64,000 nt of DNA from Rhodocollybia butyracea (Eukaryota > Basidiomycota > Agaricomycetes > Agaricales > Omphalotaceae). The DNA lies in contig JADNRY010000108.1 in NCBI GenBank assembly GCA_015501585.1, forward strand, positions 62,001-126,000, read 5' to 3'. Shown here in pieces: positions 1 through 11,498 of the stretch; within the stretch, counting starts at the first letter, position 1; each line of letters begins with the position of its first letter. Below the pieces are notes generated by a model that saw only the letters and a list, made by a program, of their open reading frames with translations, did not search any database and had not been told where the DNA came from. Made by a program: the position numbers and the translations under genes.

Positions 1-2
1 AT

Positions 3-1647
3 CGGGAGCCTCTACGTCGAACTGGAAGGTTCAGCGAATGGCCTTCGGTTCCCCACCTGGTGCGCGTTGTACTGATAGTTCCTCGATCGGTTCTCGAAGA
101 TGTTTTCAATGACCCAGACGTCGCCACCCCGGTTCTGCAATGTGATGTGCGGGGGATGCTATCGACACATGTATTTTCTTCTGTGCATGCGGCATTTGGT
201 CGAGTTTCGTCCACTGGCACCAAGTCCTCCCCTCGAATCTCTTTTGAGGAAGATAAAGAGGGCTGGAAAGGCAGATCACCTCTCGTAGTCTCTTTCACGA
301 TGCCTACTCGATTGTTGGTTAACTTCGAGCCGCAACGCAATCTTTTGGTCAATCTCTCTATTTCAGGCACTGTTTCTACTATAGCACAGTTCGCGCAGAA
401 GCTTGGTATCAGCCTCAATGTGTACGGTGCAAAGCTGTCGGGCGGGATTCATGTTGAGGTTCTCCCGGAGCCTATATCTCATGCCAGTGGGTTTCCTGCT
501 CCAGCGTTATCAACTGAGCCTCTCCCACATCGAATTGGTTCATGTGGACCGGTAACGGTTTCCCTCGATGGCAAACACGAAATTGTCAACTTGTTCTCTT
601 GTCGGATGAGTGTTGAAAATCCCATTATTGTTCATTCCTTTGGATCTCAGGGAGCCATCCCTAATGTGAAGCAGATCTCCCCTTGCGTTGTGAGATTAAC
701 GGTTTCTGGTATATTTCAAGATTTCGTTTTCCCCTACCCTGTACGGGGAAGTGATCATCGCCTACGACTGGTTCGAAAGTCACTATATATTGAGGTATAA
801 ATACTGTAATCTTTACACGATATCCTTTCTGACTTTTCGGCATTTTTAGCTTCTTGTCCCCCCTTCAGGGCCATTCCAATCTGAAGGCATGCGGACCAGA
901 CCATTCCCAGTAACGCTTCCAGATTCTTCGTCTCGTCATCCAGACATCCAAGCTTGGAATATTCATCACGTTAATCTCTCACGTTTGCCTGTTCTCGACT
1001 GTTCACGCCCGAAGGAGCTCTCCAAATGGTTCCATCCACATGTAGCGCTCATGATGTCTGCAAGGGAGCGTGAGCTTCGGGATAAGAATGAACCTGATAC
1101 TCTCATGTTCGTCAAAGAAAGGTTGCAACAGATCATGGCCCAAGCTTCGGGGTTCAGTGGAGGGAAAGCTCATCGACTATTCTCCCTCATGGATCGCGCC
1201 GCGCGCAATGTTGATACTCTACTATTCATCAGCGACCTTCGATTTGACCAGAGCGCATACACTGTGGTGTGCGATGCCTTCGTCCTTCCCTTGACCGATG
1301 AGCTTATGACTAAACAAAGTGGTCCTTTCGCAAGACTTATTAATGGGGAAGGCTTGGCGCATATACGGCTTAGGGAGGGAGAAGTAGCATCGTGGAAGCA
1401 CCTTATCCCAGCATTTGTCGAACGCTGCCGCATTTCTTGGATGCATACTGAAAATTGCGAGTATAAAGCCCAAGGGTCGATCCCTCTTACTGAGAAGATT
1501 GACCATAGCCCACTGTGCAGCTGCGGTCAGGGCAAAGATGTCGAGGGGATGTTGAAGAATCCATTGTGGCGCCCCTTTGCGCCGTCCGCTACCCGAATCG
1601 CGTTGTCGCCCTTGTTCGCAGTGACTTACCTGGACCCTATTATGTGA
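3..1647 (+). CDS. C-terminal part of a MYND-type zinc-finger family protein (5' partial)
   Basis: The frame is open from the left edge of the window, so the start lies outside it. Exon A runs to 794 and exon B starts at 850. The 55 bp intron begins GTATAA, ends TTTTTAG and joins in phase 0, giving a continuous frame to the stop at 1647. The last about 60 residues carry the ending I associate with basidiomycete MYND-type proteins: a CSCGQGKDVEGM motif, then W-x-x-FAP, then TRIALSPLFAVTYLDP. The MYND finger itself is not in the visible part. The function of this family is unknown to me beyond presumed protein-protein contact. The family call rests on recalled C-terminal motif similarity only. 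Confidence 0.65.
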
Positions 1648-2747
1648 ATGCTGGTCCTACCACTAGCAGAGCAACGGGTCGACCAAAAGCTGCAAGAGTG
1701 TAGCAGATGATGTAGGAAGGAGGTTGTGAAATATGCTACTTGAGAGTGATCGGCGAGTCACTATACGTTTGTGATTACAGAAATAAGATAATTTTCTTGA
1801 GAAACATGGCATTCAGTCTACTCGCCTATCACTACCGAGCATACGCGAAATCTTCGCCACGAACCCCAGTCCTGAGTTTCGAAAATTCCATCTTTCGACT
1901 GCTGAAGGCAGGTTGTTGATCAGCGAAATCTTAGGAAACGGAAGCGCTGGGTTATAGCTTATCATACCGGTATTCTTTCGTACCTTGAGTAGGGTCGTGA
2001 TAAGTGCAAGTTTGAGACTAAGAGTACGCGTTACCCGTTCAGTCCTGGAAAAAGAGTTGGGCTTAGTCGAGGGCCGATTAACACTAATGGCAGTATTGGT
2101 GAGCTTGTTAAGATCGAAGAGATAAAACTCACATCGCTAGCCTGTGGATAAAGTTTCGGATAAGGACTGGAATATCGACAGCTGATCGCCACCGTATCTG
2201 TAGATATGCATTTTGTGGACTCTCGCAACCAACTTGAATGCGTTCATAGCGCCATCGAAAACCCGTATTTCGGGGATATCGCGCCCATACTTAGCGGTCA
2301 TCGATGCTCCATAATCTTAATCAACCATTATATCAAGGTAGCTGTCGAGGTCGTTCTGATGCGCCGGACCTGTTGAGCACGAACTCGGAGAGACAGAGAT
2401 GATCTGAAAATAAACCTTATTAGCAGAAATGAACGGCGTGTCATACCTCAGTTATCAAGCACTAGAGAACAAAGAGAATTTTGTGCATTTAATATCACAG
2501 ACGAAAATATGTGGATTGGTGTACAGAGTAAGATGACAATAACAACTGCCGCGTGAATCCAACGATAGTTGAAGAACAGATATAATGTTTGAGCGCGTGC
2601 ATATGAAAGCATAGAGCATTTCAACGATAGACAGCGGGTTAGGATAAGGATTAGACCTGCAGAGCGATGTGGATATGGATACAATTATAAAAACAAGCTA
2701 AGGCAGATCAGTTATAGTGGAGAAAGATTGAAAACCAAGACATACGA
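1648..2747. other. Intergenic, no supported gene
   Basis: Only short unsupported ORFs on both strands. From about 2450 the sequence is the 3' flank of the gene at 2748-3098 and is partly repeated beside its two paralogues. Confidence 0.5.
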
Positions 2748-3098
2748 TTATAACCAGTACCAGTGAGGTATTCTGTTTACTCCTATAGCAGCTTGAACAG
2801 CCTTCAACTGCTCAGACCCTTCTTCCTTGAATACCGCCGCGCGATCCTTGGTGTCAGCCAGCACAACACATGGTCTAGTACCGCGCTTTGTTTCTACGTA
2901 TTCGAGCCTGCATGGATAAACAGACCGGACTTTATCGGTAACAGTCATTGCTGCAAAGTCCAAGCAGGGGATGTCAACATCGTCCTCTTCTTCTTCCTGA
3001 GGATCTTCTGGGTCCCTCTCCCAGTATGATGGCTCCTTCTTCAAAAAATCGATTGTGAGCGTGATACCATAGACTCTTCGTGGGACTAGGCGACCCAT
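2748..3098 (-). CDS. Small acidic-linker protein, family copy 1 (unknown function)
   Basis: A single-exon ORF of 116 aa starting MGRLVPRRVYGITLT. It has a conserved basic N-terminus, an acidic run of E and D near residues 35-45, and a conserved C-terminal half containing VYPCRLE, KRGTRPCVVLADTK and a final PHWYWL. A second intact copy lies at 5728-6108 and a broken one at 10325-10672, all on the minus strand. Conservation is concentrated in the two ends while the acidic linker varies in length, as expected of a protein under selection. I do not recognise the family. No signal peptide or membrane segment is visible, so it is probably intracellular. Confidence 0.7.
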   Translation of the reverse strand: MGRLVPRRVYGITLTIDFLKKEPSYWERDPEDPQEEEEDDVDIPCLDFAAMTVTDKVRSVYPCRLEYVETKRGTRPCVVLADTKDRAAVFKEEGSEQLKAVQAAIGVNRIPHWYWL

Positions 3099-3536
3099 AG
3101 TTGTCGAGAGCAGGAATGGTTGTAGCCCAGCTTCAGCGCGTGTAGGTAGGTGATAGTAGAAGTGGGTGTTCGGCTTCGCTTCTTAACATACGCATCACGG
3201 TGCGATCACATGATGATCTGGCGCACAGTGACCACGTCACCACACGGTAAACCGTAATTGTACTCTTCGACGCTACTTAATCGATCTCCCACCAGGCACT
3301 TCACCTTTACGGTCATATAAGTACTTGAGGCAGGAACCATGTTCGTAGCGTACGCCATCTATGAATATAGCGTCAGTTGACTGTTGTATCGACCTTATTT
3401 TAATGTGTACTGGGATATTTTACTTTCACTGTTCGGGCAATGATGAAGTCGAAAAACGTGTTCGGAGAGCTGACGAGTTTACTGCTTATATTGTTAACAG
3501 TTCACGAAAACAAAATAACACGCCAATCTTTGTCTA

Positions 3537-3633
3537 TACACCGCTTGGGATTCGAACCCGACCCACTTGTCCATGCAAAGAAATCTCAGAGTATGGGAGG
3601 CAAGCATGATAGCCACTGTGACACCAACAGTGC
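3537..3633 (-). pseudogene. tRNA-Gly(CCC)-like pseudogene with intron-like insert
   Basis: It aligns with the tRNA-Gly at 4051-4138 through the D-arm, anticodon 5' stem (CTTGC) and loop CTCCCA, giving anticodon CCC, and the T-arm GGGTTCGAATCCC. An insert of about 23 nt follows position 37. The D-loop has two extra bases, the acceptor stem needs three wobble pairs, and the anticodon 3' stem and one T-stem pair are mismatched, so it looks decayed. tRNAscan-SE would settle whether it can still fold. Confidence 0.5.
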
Positions 3634-4050
3634 TTCTGTCATAAGTCGTTCTTGTATATATACTTATCATCATTAGACTTCACGTCTCGCTGCCATAAAC
3701 GATGATCAACATCCTCTAGCCCTCGATCCATATGTAGTTCTCCAAAAAAGACCTGAAGGACAAAATATCCTTCGAAGACGTCTACGAGTACGCTATCCTC
3801 TGAGAAACAAACCATGCGCGGCGGAAGGCAAGTTTGCCAAAGCCATCAAAAATATTAACACTAGAGCCTTTGCCTATAACAATATGGGCTCCAGCAAGCA
3901 GACCGGGAGTCCAAGTTTGACCATGCTAATGTCAGATCCCCTTCGTTGAAAACTAGAGCTGAAAAACAAGTGGACTGACGAGCTTACCAATTCATAGAAA
4001 CAAAAAAAAAAGCTCTCAGAAGCCGATACACCACTCTCTACTCCATTCCA

Positions 4051-4138
4051 TACACCGTTCGGGAATCGAACCCGAGCCGCTTGCTCACATGAAATATAGG
4101 ATGGAAGGCAAGCATGATAACCACTTCACCAACGGTGT
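4051..4138 (-). tRNA. tRNA-Gly(TCC) with a 16-nt intron
   Basis: All arms are present: acceptor ACACCGT/ACGGTGT with discriminator A, D-stem GTGA/TCAT with AGTGGTTA loop, anticodon stem CTTGC/GCAAG with loop CTTCCA-intron-A (anticodon TCC, codon GGA), and T-arm TCGGG/CCCGA with loop TTCGATT. The 16-nt intron lies between positions 37 and 38, the normal nuclear position. The mature RNA would be 72 nt before CCA addition. The internal A and B boxes for RNA polymerase III are intact. Confidence 0.88.
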
Positions 4139-5727
4139 CTATATAACTCAGTGTAATCCGTTATTCAATGGATCTCGTATGTGACTGTCATTTTCAAAAA
4201 AATTTCAGCGTGGATATTACGGTCATTCTTGCGGATGAATTAACGCTAAAAGCTTGTACATTTGGACTCGCCATACGTCGGACTCCTGGAGATGAGTATG
4301 ACTTGCTTGATATATTCTTGGAGCGGCCACAAGTGAATCGCGAACGTTGCGAACACGAGGTAATTTACCTTGCGTAGGTGTACTGTAGCTCAAGTATTGT
4401 TAAGGGGAGGCAAGGTTGCTTGTCTGTCATTGCGTTCTACCTTACCTTCGGACCTTGATAGTTCTTGCTGGGTTCGGATCTTGCCATATCGTACTCCCTG
4501 GCACTGTACGAAAAGTATCAAGATCATCCAATACTCACATCCCGTTGCAATGCCACTCACTCGTGCTCAATCGAATGCTGCTAGTCTATCACCGGGTTAT
4601 TGCCCTGCATCTAGAACAAAGTGTCATTTACCCCACACAGTTCGCTCAAATGCAATACTCATAACTTGTGGAATAGCCGCTATTCAAAATGATACATTAA
4701 TACTACTATGACGCGCGGAACAATGCATTTACTTACCCAAAATCACTCACGAGAATAACGATGTTCATTGGTGGCAACATTATTGACTCGAGAGACAAGT
4801 CTAACCGTAAAAGGAGAAGCAGACGATCAAGTAGTCACCGACCCGGGTACTTACCAAAATGTCTATCCGAACAACTCTCATTGTTGAAGCGAGGAAGTAG
4901 ATAGGACGGCGAAGGCGTTATGTGCAGTGTGGACGCATCGTGACGCACCAAGATTTTTATTGTCGGAATCTGGCTATATCTTTGGTGAACCCATCCTCGA
5001 GCTTGAGGGTTGTCGAAATACGGCATGAGAACGCAAAGCTGGCGCAAGAATAACGTAGGTGGTAATGTTGAAGAGCGTCTAAGTCTTGGTAGTGACAAAG
5101 ACCACAAGGGTGGTGTAGGGGACGAACCAGGTGTACCTCCTCGACAAGTGTCCAGTAGTATATTCAACTTCGGTCCTGGCAGTGGTCACAGTGCGATGTT
5201 GCCACCAGATGAATTCGGTCACTTGGGCCAAGAAAACTGGCTTTCGATCAAGCCGATGGAAAGGCTAGTTTGTATAAGATACGTATGAGCAACGACAATA
5301 GAAGACTGTCAAGGTAATTCTTACATGCTCAGTTACAGTACCAATGTCGAACTTGATGAAGATAATCTGAAAATCGGGCCTGGGTTAGAAAGGGTTAGAA
5401 ATGACACACAAGTTCTGTCATATCTCGAATTACAAAGACATCAGGGGACGAATAAGGGCATTTCAAGCATCGTAATCAGAAAAAGAGCACGACGAAAAAT
5501 GCATATTAGTGTACAAAGTAGTGATGACTAGTTCCTGCATGACTTTAACCATAGAGGAGGAATTATACATGCTGAAGCATGTCATAATGACAGCATTTCG
5601 ACGATAGCGAGTTGGGAGGAGGTCGTGTGCGTGAGCGTTAGACGTCAGACCATGATACAAGAGCTAGAAAGACTAAGGCAGATCAGTTACAGTCAAGATA
5701 TTCATTGAGAAAACATACCACTGTCGT
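4139..5727. other. Intergenic, only weak ORFs
   Basis: There are overlapping ORFs on both strands at 4835-5288 with no recognisable domain and none clearly favoured. From about 5480 onward the sequence is the duplicated 3' flank of the small acidic-linker gene at 5728-6108. Confidence 0.45.
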
Positions 5728-6108
5728 TCAAGTTAACCAATACCAGTGAGGGACTCTCTTTGTTCCTATAGCGGTTTGAACGATCTTCAACTGCTCAGAA
5801 CCCTCCGACTTGAACACCGCCGCGCGTGACTTGGTGTCAGCCAGGACAACACATGGCCTGGTACCGCGCTTTGTGTTCACAAATTCAAGCCTGCATGGAT
5901 AAACAGAGCTGACTCGCTCGGAAACGGTCACTGCGGCGGCGTTCCAGTAGATGGCGTCAAACCCGTCATCTTCCCCCAGCTCCTCGTCCTCTTCTTCGTC
6001 CTCTTCTTCAGGAGCATCTGGATCTCTGTCCCAATAAGCTGGTTCCTTCTTCAGAAACTTGTCCGTGAGTGTGATACCGTAGACTCGTCGTGGCGCTAAA
6101 CGACCCAT
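5728..6108 (-). CDS. Small acidic-linker protein, family copy 2 (unknown function)
   Basis: A single-exon ORF of 126 aa starting MGRLAPRRVYGITLT, clearly paralogous to 2748-3098. The basic N-terminus, KRGTRPCVVLADTK block, AVFK-EGSEQLK block and terminal PHWYWL are kept, while the acidic linker is longer and richer in E/D. At least 150 bp of 3' flank is shared with the other two copies, so the duplication unit was larger than the gene. No known domain is recognised. Confidence 0.7.
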   Translation of the reverse strand: MGRLAPRRVYGITLTDKFLKKEPAYWDRDPDAPEEEDEEEDEELGEDDGFDAIYWNAAAVTVSERVSSVYPCRLEFVNTKRGTRPCVVLADTKSRAAVFKSEGSEQLKIVQTAIGTKRVPHWYWLT

Positions 6109-6660
6109 GTTGGAGCAGGTTGAGAACTGAGTTTACAGATAATCAGATTATAGCAAGCGAAAGAACAAAGGGAACACGAAAATGTGGCAACCGTGGGTGC
6201 TTTTGAAGGTTTTGATCACCTGATCAAGTTGTTAACCGAATATTGCTGCGGGTGGCAGCGGTAGGCACTTTCAATATTTTAAACTTCTTAAACTTCAATC
6301 TGAATTCTTGGAGAGTAGAGGGGCGTGTACTACTCCAGTGTATCATATGCCTGCTATGTGATTGGCACTGGCACTCTTCAACTCGCATACTATTATCCAA
6401 CTATTATCGCTATCTTAACAACCCCTCGTGTAGGCTGTGGGTCCAAACTAACATGCGGTTCCTGTCAGCTGTCATCGATTCATCATCGATAAACAATGGG
6501 CATTGAAACAAATGGCTCGAATAGTCCCGGTCTGGTCTTGGTTCAAGTCGTAATCTGCTAACAAAGTGACGGTGGAATAATAGTATAAAGAGCCGGCTAT
6601 ACCCATCGATCCTGCCATCGATCCCCTAGCTGTAGCACCAGCAACACCCGATTCTACAGG

Positions 6661-7929
6661 ATGCCAACCACTCGCGCTCAAGCGAAAGCTCGCCCAGTTC
6701 GGAATAAATCTCCAACGGCACCGCCAGCTTATAGCACTACGACGAAAACGAAAAGAATTATTTCCGCTGCACAGTCTCTCAAATACAATCCGCGTAACTT
6801 GGAAAATAGCTGGCATCCAGTGTACGGTCAAGTTTTTCACGACCTTGTCGCAATATACGAAAACATTTTCGTTCACGTCCAATACCTGCAATGGCGCGCT
6901 GAAGAAGGTATCTACCCGGAGATCACCCACCAGAATAATGATGTCCATCCTGACAACGTCAGCGACTCGAGCGATGAGTCCGAACCGGACGAGGAGGACC
7001 AGGTAGTTAACCTGGGTAGCCGCCGACCCGCTTATCATCCAGTGAGGGATTCACCCTCTTATCAGGCAGCTGAGCGTAGGAATCGGGCTGTGGAGGCCAC
7101 GACAGAAACCGACAATGGAGGAGCTGGGGGTAAGCCTGATGACTTTGACCCCGATGTGCAGCCACCGGATGGAAACGAGGACGAGAGCGAGGACGAAAGC
7201 GAGGACGAAAGCGACAACGATGAGGAGGAGGGGGTGGAGGAGGAGGAGGAGGAAGAGGAGAAAATCCCTGACCCCAACTTACTGGCCTCCACTTCCTCCA
7301 ACAAGACCATTGTTGGTCCCAAAGACGACGAGTTCCCAGACATTGCGATTATGCATCAGCTCATGCAAGAGCTGCCTGAGAATGATACCACGGCGAAAAA
7401 TGAAGCGGCAATTCGAAATCAAAAGCGATTCGGAAGGCAGGTTGTTCATCTGTGCCCCGCTGTTTTGGGTGAGATGAAAAGAAATGTTTCACGGACAGAC
7501 GAGTATAAGTTTCTGGCAAGCAAACAAAAGATCGCTAATAACAGTGTTATTCACAAGTAGGTTGTTCACAGTTAATGTCTGTATATCTATTGACTCATAA
7601 CTAGACAACTCGCCGATGCTCAAGTGCAGATGGCTCAGTATCTTGGCACTTTCTTCAAACGCTATCCTTGCCTTGATAAGATCGTTGCCTTCGTTATGGC
7701 CGGGCCTTATTGGCGCTATCTCGTTTTTGATAGGGATACCTTTTCTTCGCTCTGGGACTTCGAACGCAGTAGCTTTAAAAGGGAAAGGGAGGGTAGCAGT
7801 GTCAAGAGCCAGAACAAGTACCATCAAAAATATGGCAAGAAGTTTTACGAGCTTGGTACTCTGAAATCAGACAGGGCGTTGAATGAGCTACGTAGGCAGT
7901 GCCTTCAGCACTTGTCTGAAGATGAATAA
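6661..7929 (+). CDS. Acidic-linker protein, two exons, unknown function
   Basis: Exon 1 is 6661-7556 and exon 2 is 7605-7929. The intron starts GTAGGT, ends ACTAG and joins in phase 2, giving 406 aa with no stop. Residues 1-80 start MPTTRAQAK and are basic. Residues about 95-205 are dominated by D, E and S, including a run of E near residue 200. The C-terminal about 130 residues, spanning the splice junction, look globular and aromatic-rich (PYWRYLVFDRDTF) and end LSEDE. The layout suggests a nuclear or chromatin-associated protein, but no domain is recognised. Opposite-strand ORFs over the acidic run are shadows. Confidence 0.7.
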
Positions 7930-8647
7930 TTGGTTGATGCGTATAAGGTACTAAAGTACTCATATATATTAGTTTTCTGTCATAATCGCACGGATAGTGA
8001 AACTGTTCTGCTGCTCCCGGAGCAGTCCACAAGCGGAGGACCGATAACGAGGGGGTGAAACCCAAATGTAATACTATCAAAGTAACATTGTTTGATTTGG
8101 CCTGACGGTAGGCATACACATACACAGTCCAGTCCGTGCCGTCAACCTTGTAAAGTTTGCTGTAAATTATCCAGCATTCAGCAATGCACACGCAGGGAAA
8201 ACGCTGACTTTGAGAGGCCCTTGGTATCAAGTGGTGGATCGAGTTGTCTCTCGATGCTACTGGTAAAGGCAATGATAACGGATGTGACAGATCCGTTGGA
8301 ACAACATACGACGGTTCTTTCGCAGCGGCCTCGATGTACTCACTAGCATTGAGGAGTAATAAGGTGGTGTCAAGGGCCTTCCAAGAGCGGAACATACTTG
8401 GTGATCTCAATAGCCTTAGGAAACCTACACACAAATATTCGAATGAGAAATGCTTATATGAGACATATGATAGGACGGATACATGCAGTTTTGTGTCGTC
8501 CATGACAGCTTTCACAAAGCCATCGCCGATGAAACAGTTAAAAGATGAGAATAAGAAGCTGAGAGCCGGAACGACGATGTTCGCAGGGTAGCAACTTTGG
8601 TATCACTGGGAAATTTGAAGATGAGCGAACGGTGCAGGGACACCCAT
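7930..8647 (-). other. Possible degenerate minus-strand gene
   Basis: A minus-strand frame of more than 230 codons runs from about 8515 to 7802 with gene-like stretches (EYIEAAAKEPSYVVPTDL, KLYKVDGTDWTVYVY). Going upstream in the same frame there is a start context at 8647 (MGVPAPFAHLQISQ), then one in-frame TGA, then open frame. A plausible 54 bp intron (GTATGT...TGCTAG) lies near 8340-8395. I cannot build a clean model, so this may be a pseudogene or chance. Confidence 0.28.
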
Positions 8648-8699
8648 GGAGAACGCACGAGATCGAGTCAGTGTGTGAAGAAGATATTTGAGATGAAGT

Positions 8700-10324
8700 T
8701 GAATCGAAGAGTGGCGAGAGGAATGGATTTTGAGTAAGCTCCTGACACTACTGACAGCTTTTAATACCCCAGAATTTCTACTAATGTGCGTCCATTATTA
8801 TATTCGCTTCTCGTCTCATCTGTCATGAAATAAATATTTAGGAAAATCGCCAGATTCCTGTTCGCTTCTCGCCTATAAGCTGATAATTTCCGTTCAAATT
8901 TCCGGCATGATTGAGGGCGAATTGATCGATTAGTGTGGATCGATTGTGCACATGCGAGGCATCCATACCAGCTCTTGGCAGCGGATCTCTACATGGTGTT
9001 AAACGACACTCGGACATCGGAACCCCAAAATCCATTTTGATATCTAGCGACATACGAAATGCTCTGGGGGTATGTCAGGAGTATGTCAGGTCTGCCTGGC
9101 TGGAACTGTTAACTTGTGCGATATGTATACAACCTCATGATTCTCTCTAAGAACACCCGCTGAACCGAAAATGTCGGGCTTTAAACTACGAGTGTGACCC
9201 CCAAAATGCCCAAAACCAAGATTTCTAGTCTGGGTTTTGCCGGCTTGGAACTTGCTTGTCTGAGAAGCAGGATAAATCAAACCTAGTGCCGATGTAGCTA
9301 TCAACACTAAATCCATCCCACTGTTCCTATCCGCAGGCCTAGGAGCATTGGAACACGACGCTCCGCAGAGAGTTTCCTGGCTCTGATCCGATATAAGCAC
9401 TTGTTTGTCAGAGGGACACGTTGTGGGTTGCGGTGGCAAGGCGAGACTTTCATTGGATGAGAGTGTCGGAGCTGCTGTGCAGTTTGAACGTTTGAACTAG
9501 CGGTAAACAAGGCGATATTGGAAGAGGATATTGCGGAGGGGAGATTACCTTCCAGTCACGTAGATCGAATAGATGGGAGGTAAACTAGTCAACGGAGTGC
9601 AAGTGAAACTGAAATTTTGATCGAGGATAAGAGGTTGAATTTGTCTCTGTTGCGAAAAGTCGAGCCTTCAAAGGGTGACGCTAGGAGAGTAACATCTGTG
9701 TTGGGTCTTGAAGATACGCTATCCAGGTGATCAGTATCTTAAAACGTCACCACCAAAGTAACACGTACGTTCTCCCTGTAACAGTGTTACGCCATTGTTC
9801 CATACACGTGTGTTTTCTTCCCTAGTTTCCAGCTCGTACGTACTCTGCCGCATTACTGAACATCCGAGAAGATCCACTCGGTTCCCGCTACAGAATTTTT
9901 TTGGGGGCTGCGATGCCCCTAATGGTAAAGTCGACATGACAAAGGGTACAAAGCCGAAGAGGATTCTCGGGTCGTCGGGATTCCTGCAAACGGTGGGCAA
10001 AGCTGAAGGTTCGATAAGAACTGCGGGAGTGATATTCTGCCCGAACTGTTACATTCGACTCTGCGTCCGAAGTGGCAGTGGAAACCTGGTGGATGAACGT
10101 TAACCAAGGCATCACTAATTCTAGTCCTGACCAGTGCCATAGACAGAGAAGGATTTCCATGCTGAAGCGTGTCGTACTGAGAGCATTTCGACGATTGGCC
10201 TTTGAGAACTTGAGTGTTAAACGTTAAGGGATGATATGATGAGCAGAGCTAGAAGGATAGGCTGAAGCAGATGAGTCACGGTCGAGAGATATTTATTAAA
10301 AAAGAACATACCAGTGCCGTTCAA
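8700..10324. other. Intergenic, no supported gene
   Basis: Only short ORFs of unconvincing composition on both strands. The last about 165 bp (10158-10324) is the duplicated 3' flank of the small acidic-protein family, preserved next to the broken copy. Confidence 0.45.
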
Positions 10325-10672
10325 GTTAGCCAGTACTAGTGAAGAATTCTGTCTGTTCCTATAGCAGCTTGAACGTTCTTCAACTGCTCAGAACCCTCGA
10401 CTTGAATACCGCCACGCGGGACTTGATATCAGCCTGGAGTTGGCCTGGAGCCAGTACGCATGGCATGGTACCGCGCTTTGTCTTCACGAATTCAAGTCTG
10501 TATGATAAACAGAGCTGATTCGTCTAGAAACGGTCACTGCGGCGGCGTTCCAATAGATGGCGTCAAAACCGTTATCTTTCTCCTCCTCCTCGTCTTCCTC
10601 TTAGGTCTCTGTCCTCGTAAGCTGGTTCCTTCTTCAGAAATTTGTCCGTGAGTGTGATACCATAGATCGTTC
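10325..10672 (-). pseudogene. Broken third copy of the small acidic-linker gene
   Basis: The DNA aligns end to end with 5728-6108 on the same strand. Relative to that copy it lacks a base in the AVFK-EGSEQ region, carries a small insertion where the VVLADTK codons should be, has a deletion in the acidic linker, and has lost the start region (sequence matching the RRVYGITLT codons ends abruptly at about 10672). No ORF of useful length remains. Confidence 0.75.
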
Positions 10673-11456
10673 ATTAACAAACTCGCAGTGGAATCAATGA
10701 ATCGGAACATGAGCGCTTATGAGTATGACGCAAGCTGTTCGAGCACCTGATCTTTCCAACTGGACGCGCGGAGAATCCATACGCCATTGCGAACGAGTAA
10801 TCTCTTTGCAAAAGACAAGCTAGCCGAGAAATTGAGCCGAGATTGTGACCTCTCGCTAGTACCCCTGCCAGTTGAGCTGTAGTGGAACTCTCGGCTCGCT
10901 AATTGTCTTTTGCTCTAGATCGGACTCTTGATCGGACTCGATGGAAGCTTAGGAGACTACATACATAGCTACTAGTAGTGGAGTCAAAAGCGCTAGCATT
11001 GTACTGCGGAAAAGACAATCTCTATCTGAAATCATTTGGCAGCGAGTAACTCAGACTACGAGTAACACAGACTACACGAGTAGCCCTCCTCCAAGTCCTC
11101 GGAGCAATGAGGAAAATTTCTATTTCCTTTCTTGAGGCAAAGAGTCTGAGTCTGAGCGCGTCTAATATGATCCGCGTTAGCACTCGTCCTCTCCGTTTCG
11201 TCCTCTCCGTTTTTCGCTAAACAGCTACCTAATGTTTTTGAGTCTCGCCTTTCAGTGGGCTATAACCGTTAACGTTATACTGTGCATACTTATCAGACAA
11301 AAACAAATACAACAATATTGGATGCCAATTAGACTTCGACAACCATCACCTTCTACTTTCAAAACTCTGTTGGAATGCTGACGGCGATCTACATGAGCAG
11401 ATCATGTCAAGTATACTTCGCTGCGCAATGGTATATGGGAAAAAAAACCTATCGGG
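10673..11456. other. Intergenic with an inverted-repeat element
   Basis: No gene seen. It contains the 106 bp inverted-repeat structure at 10808-10913. Confidence 0.45.
10808..10913. repeat. 106-bp inverted-repeat element
   Basis: The left end GCAAAAGACA...AGCCGAG recurs as its reverse complement at the right end (CTCGGCTCGCTAATTGTCTTTTGC) with a 3 bp length difference. The outer 10 bp arms match perfectly. It resembles a very small MITE or a foldback sequence. No target-site duplication is obvious. Confidence 0.5.
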
Positions 11457-11462
11457 TATAAA
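11457..11462 (+). promoter_or_regulatory. TATA box of the gene at 11499
   Basis: TATAAA lies 37 bp upstream of the chosen ATG. This implies a very short leader and supports the downstream ATG at 11499 as the start. Confidence 0.4.
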
Positions 11463-11498
11463 GCAGACGTGAAAACTACACTCCGTATTGCAGTCACC

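Noticed and set aside
6472..7038. 188-codon minus-strand ORF
   Set aside because: Fully opposite exon 1 of the spliced gene at 6661-7929, with no recognisable motif.
7062..7343. Minus-strand Ser-rich ORF opposite the acidic run of the gene at 6661
   Set aside because: Poly-Ser is simply the reverse complement of the Glu/Asp-rich codons; a shadow ORF.
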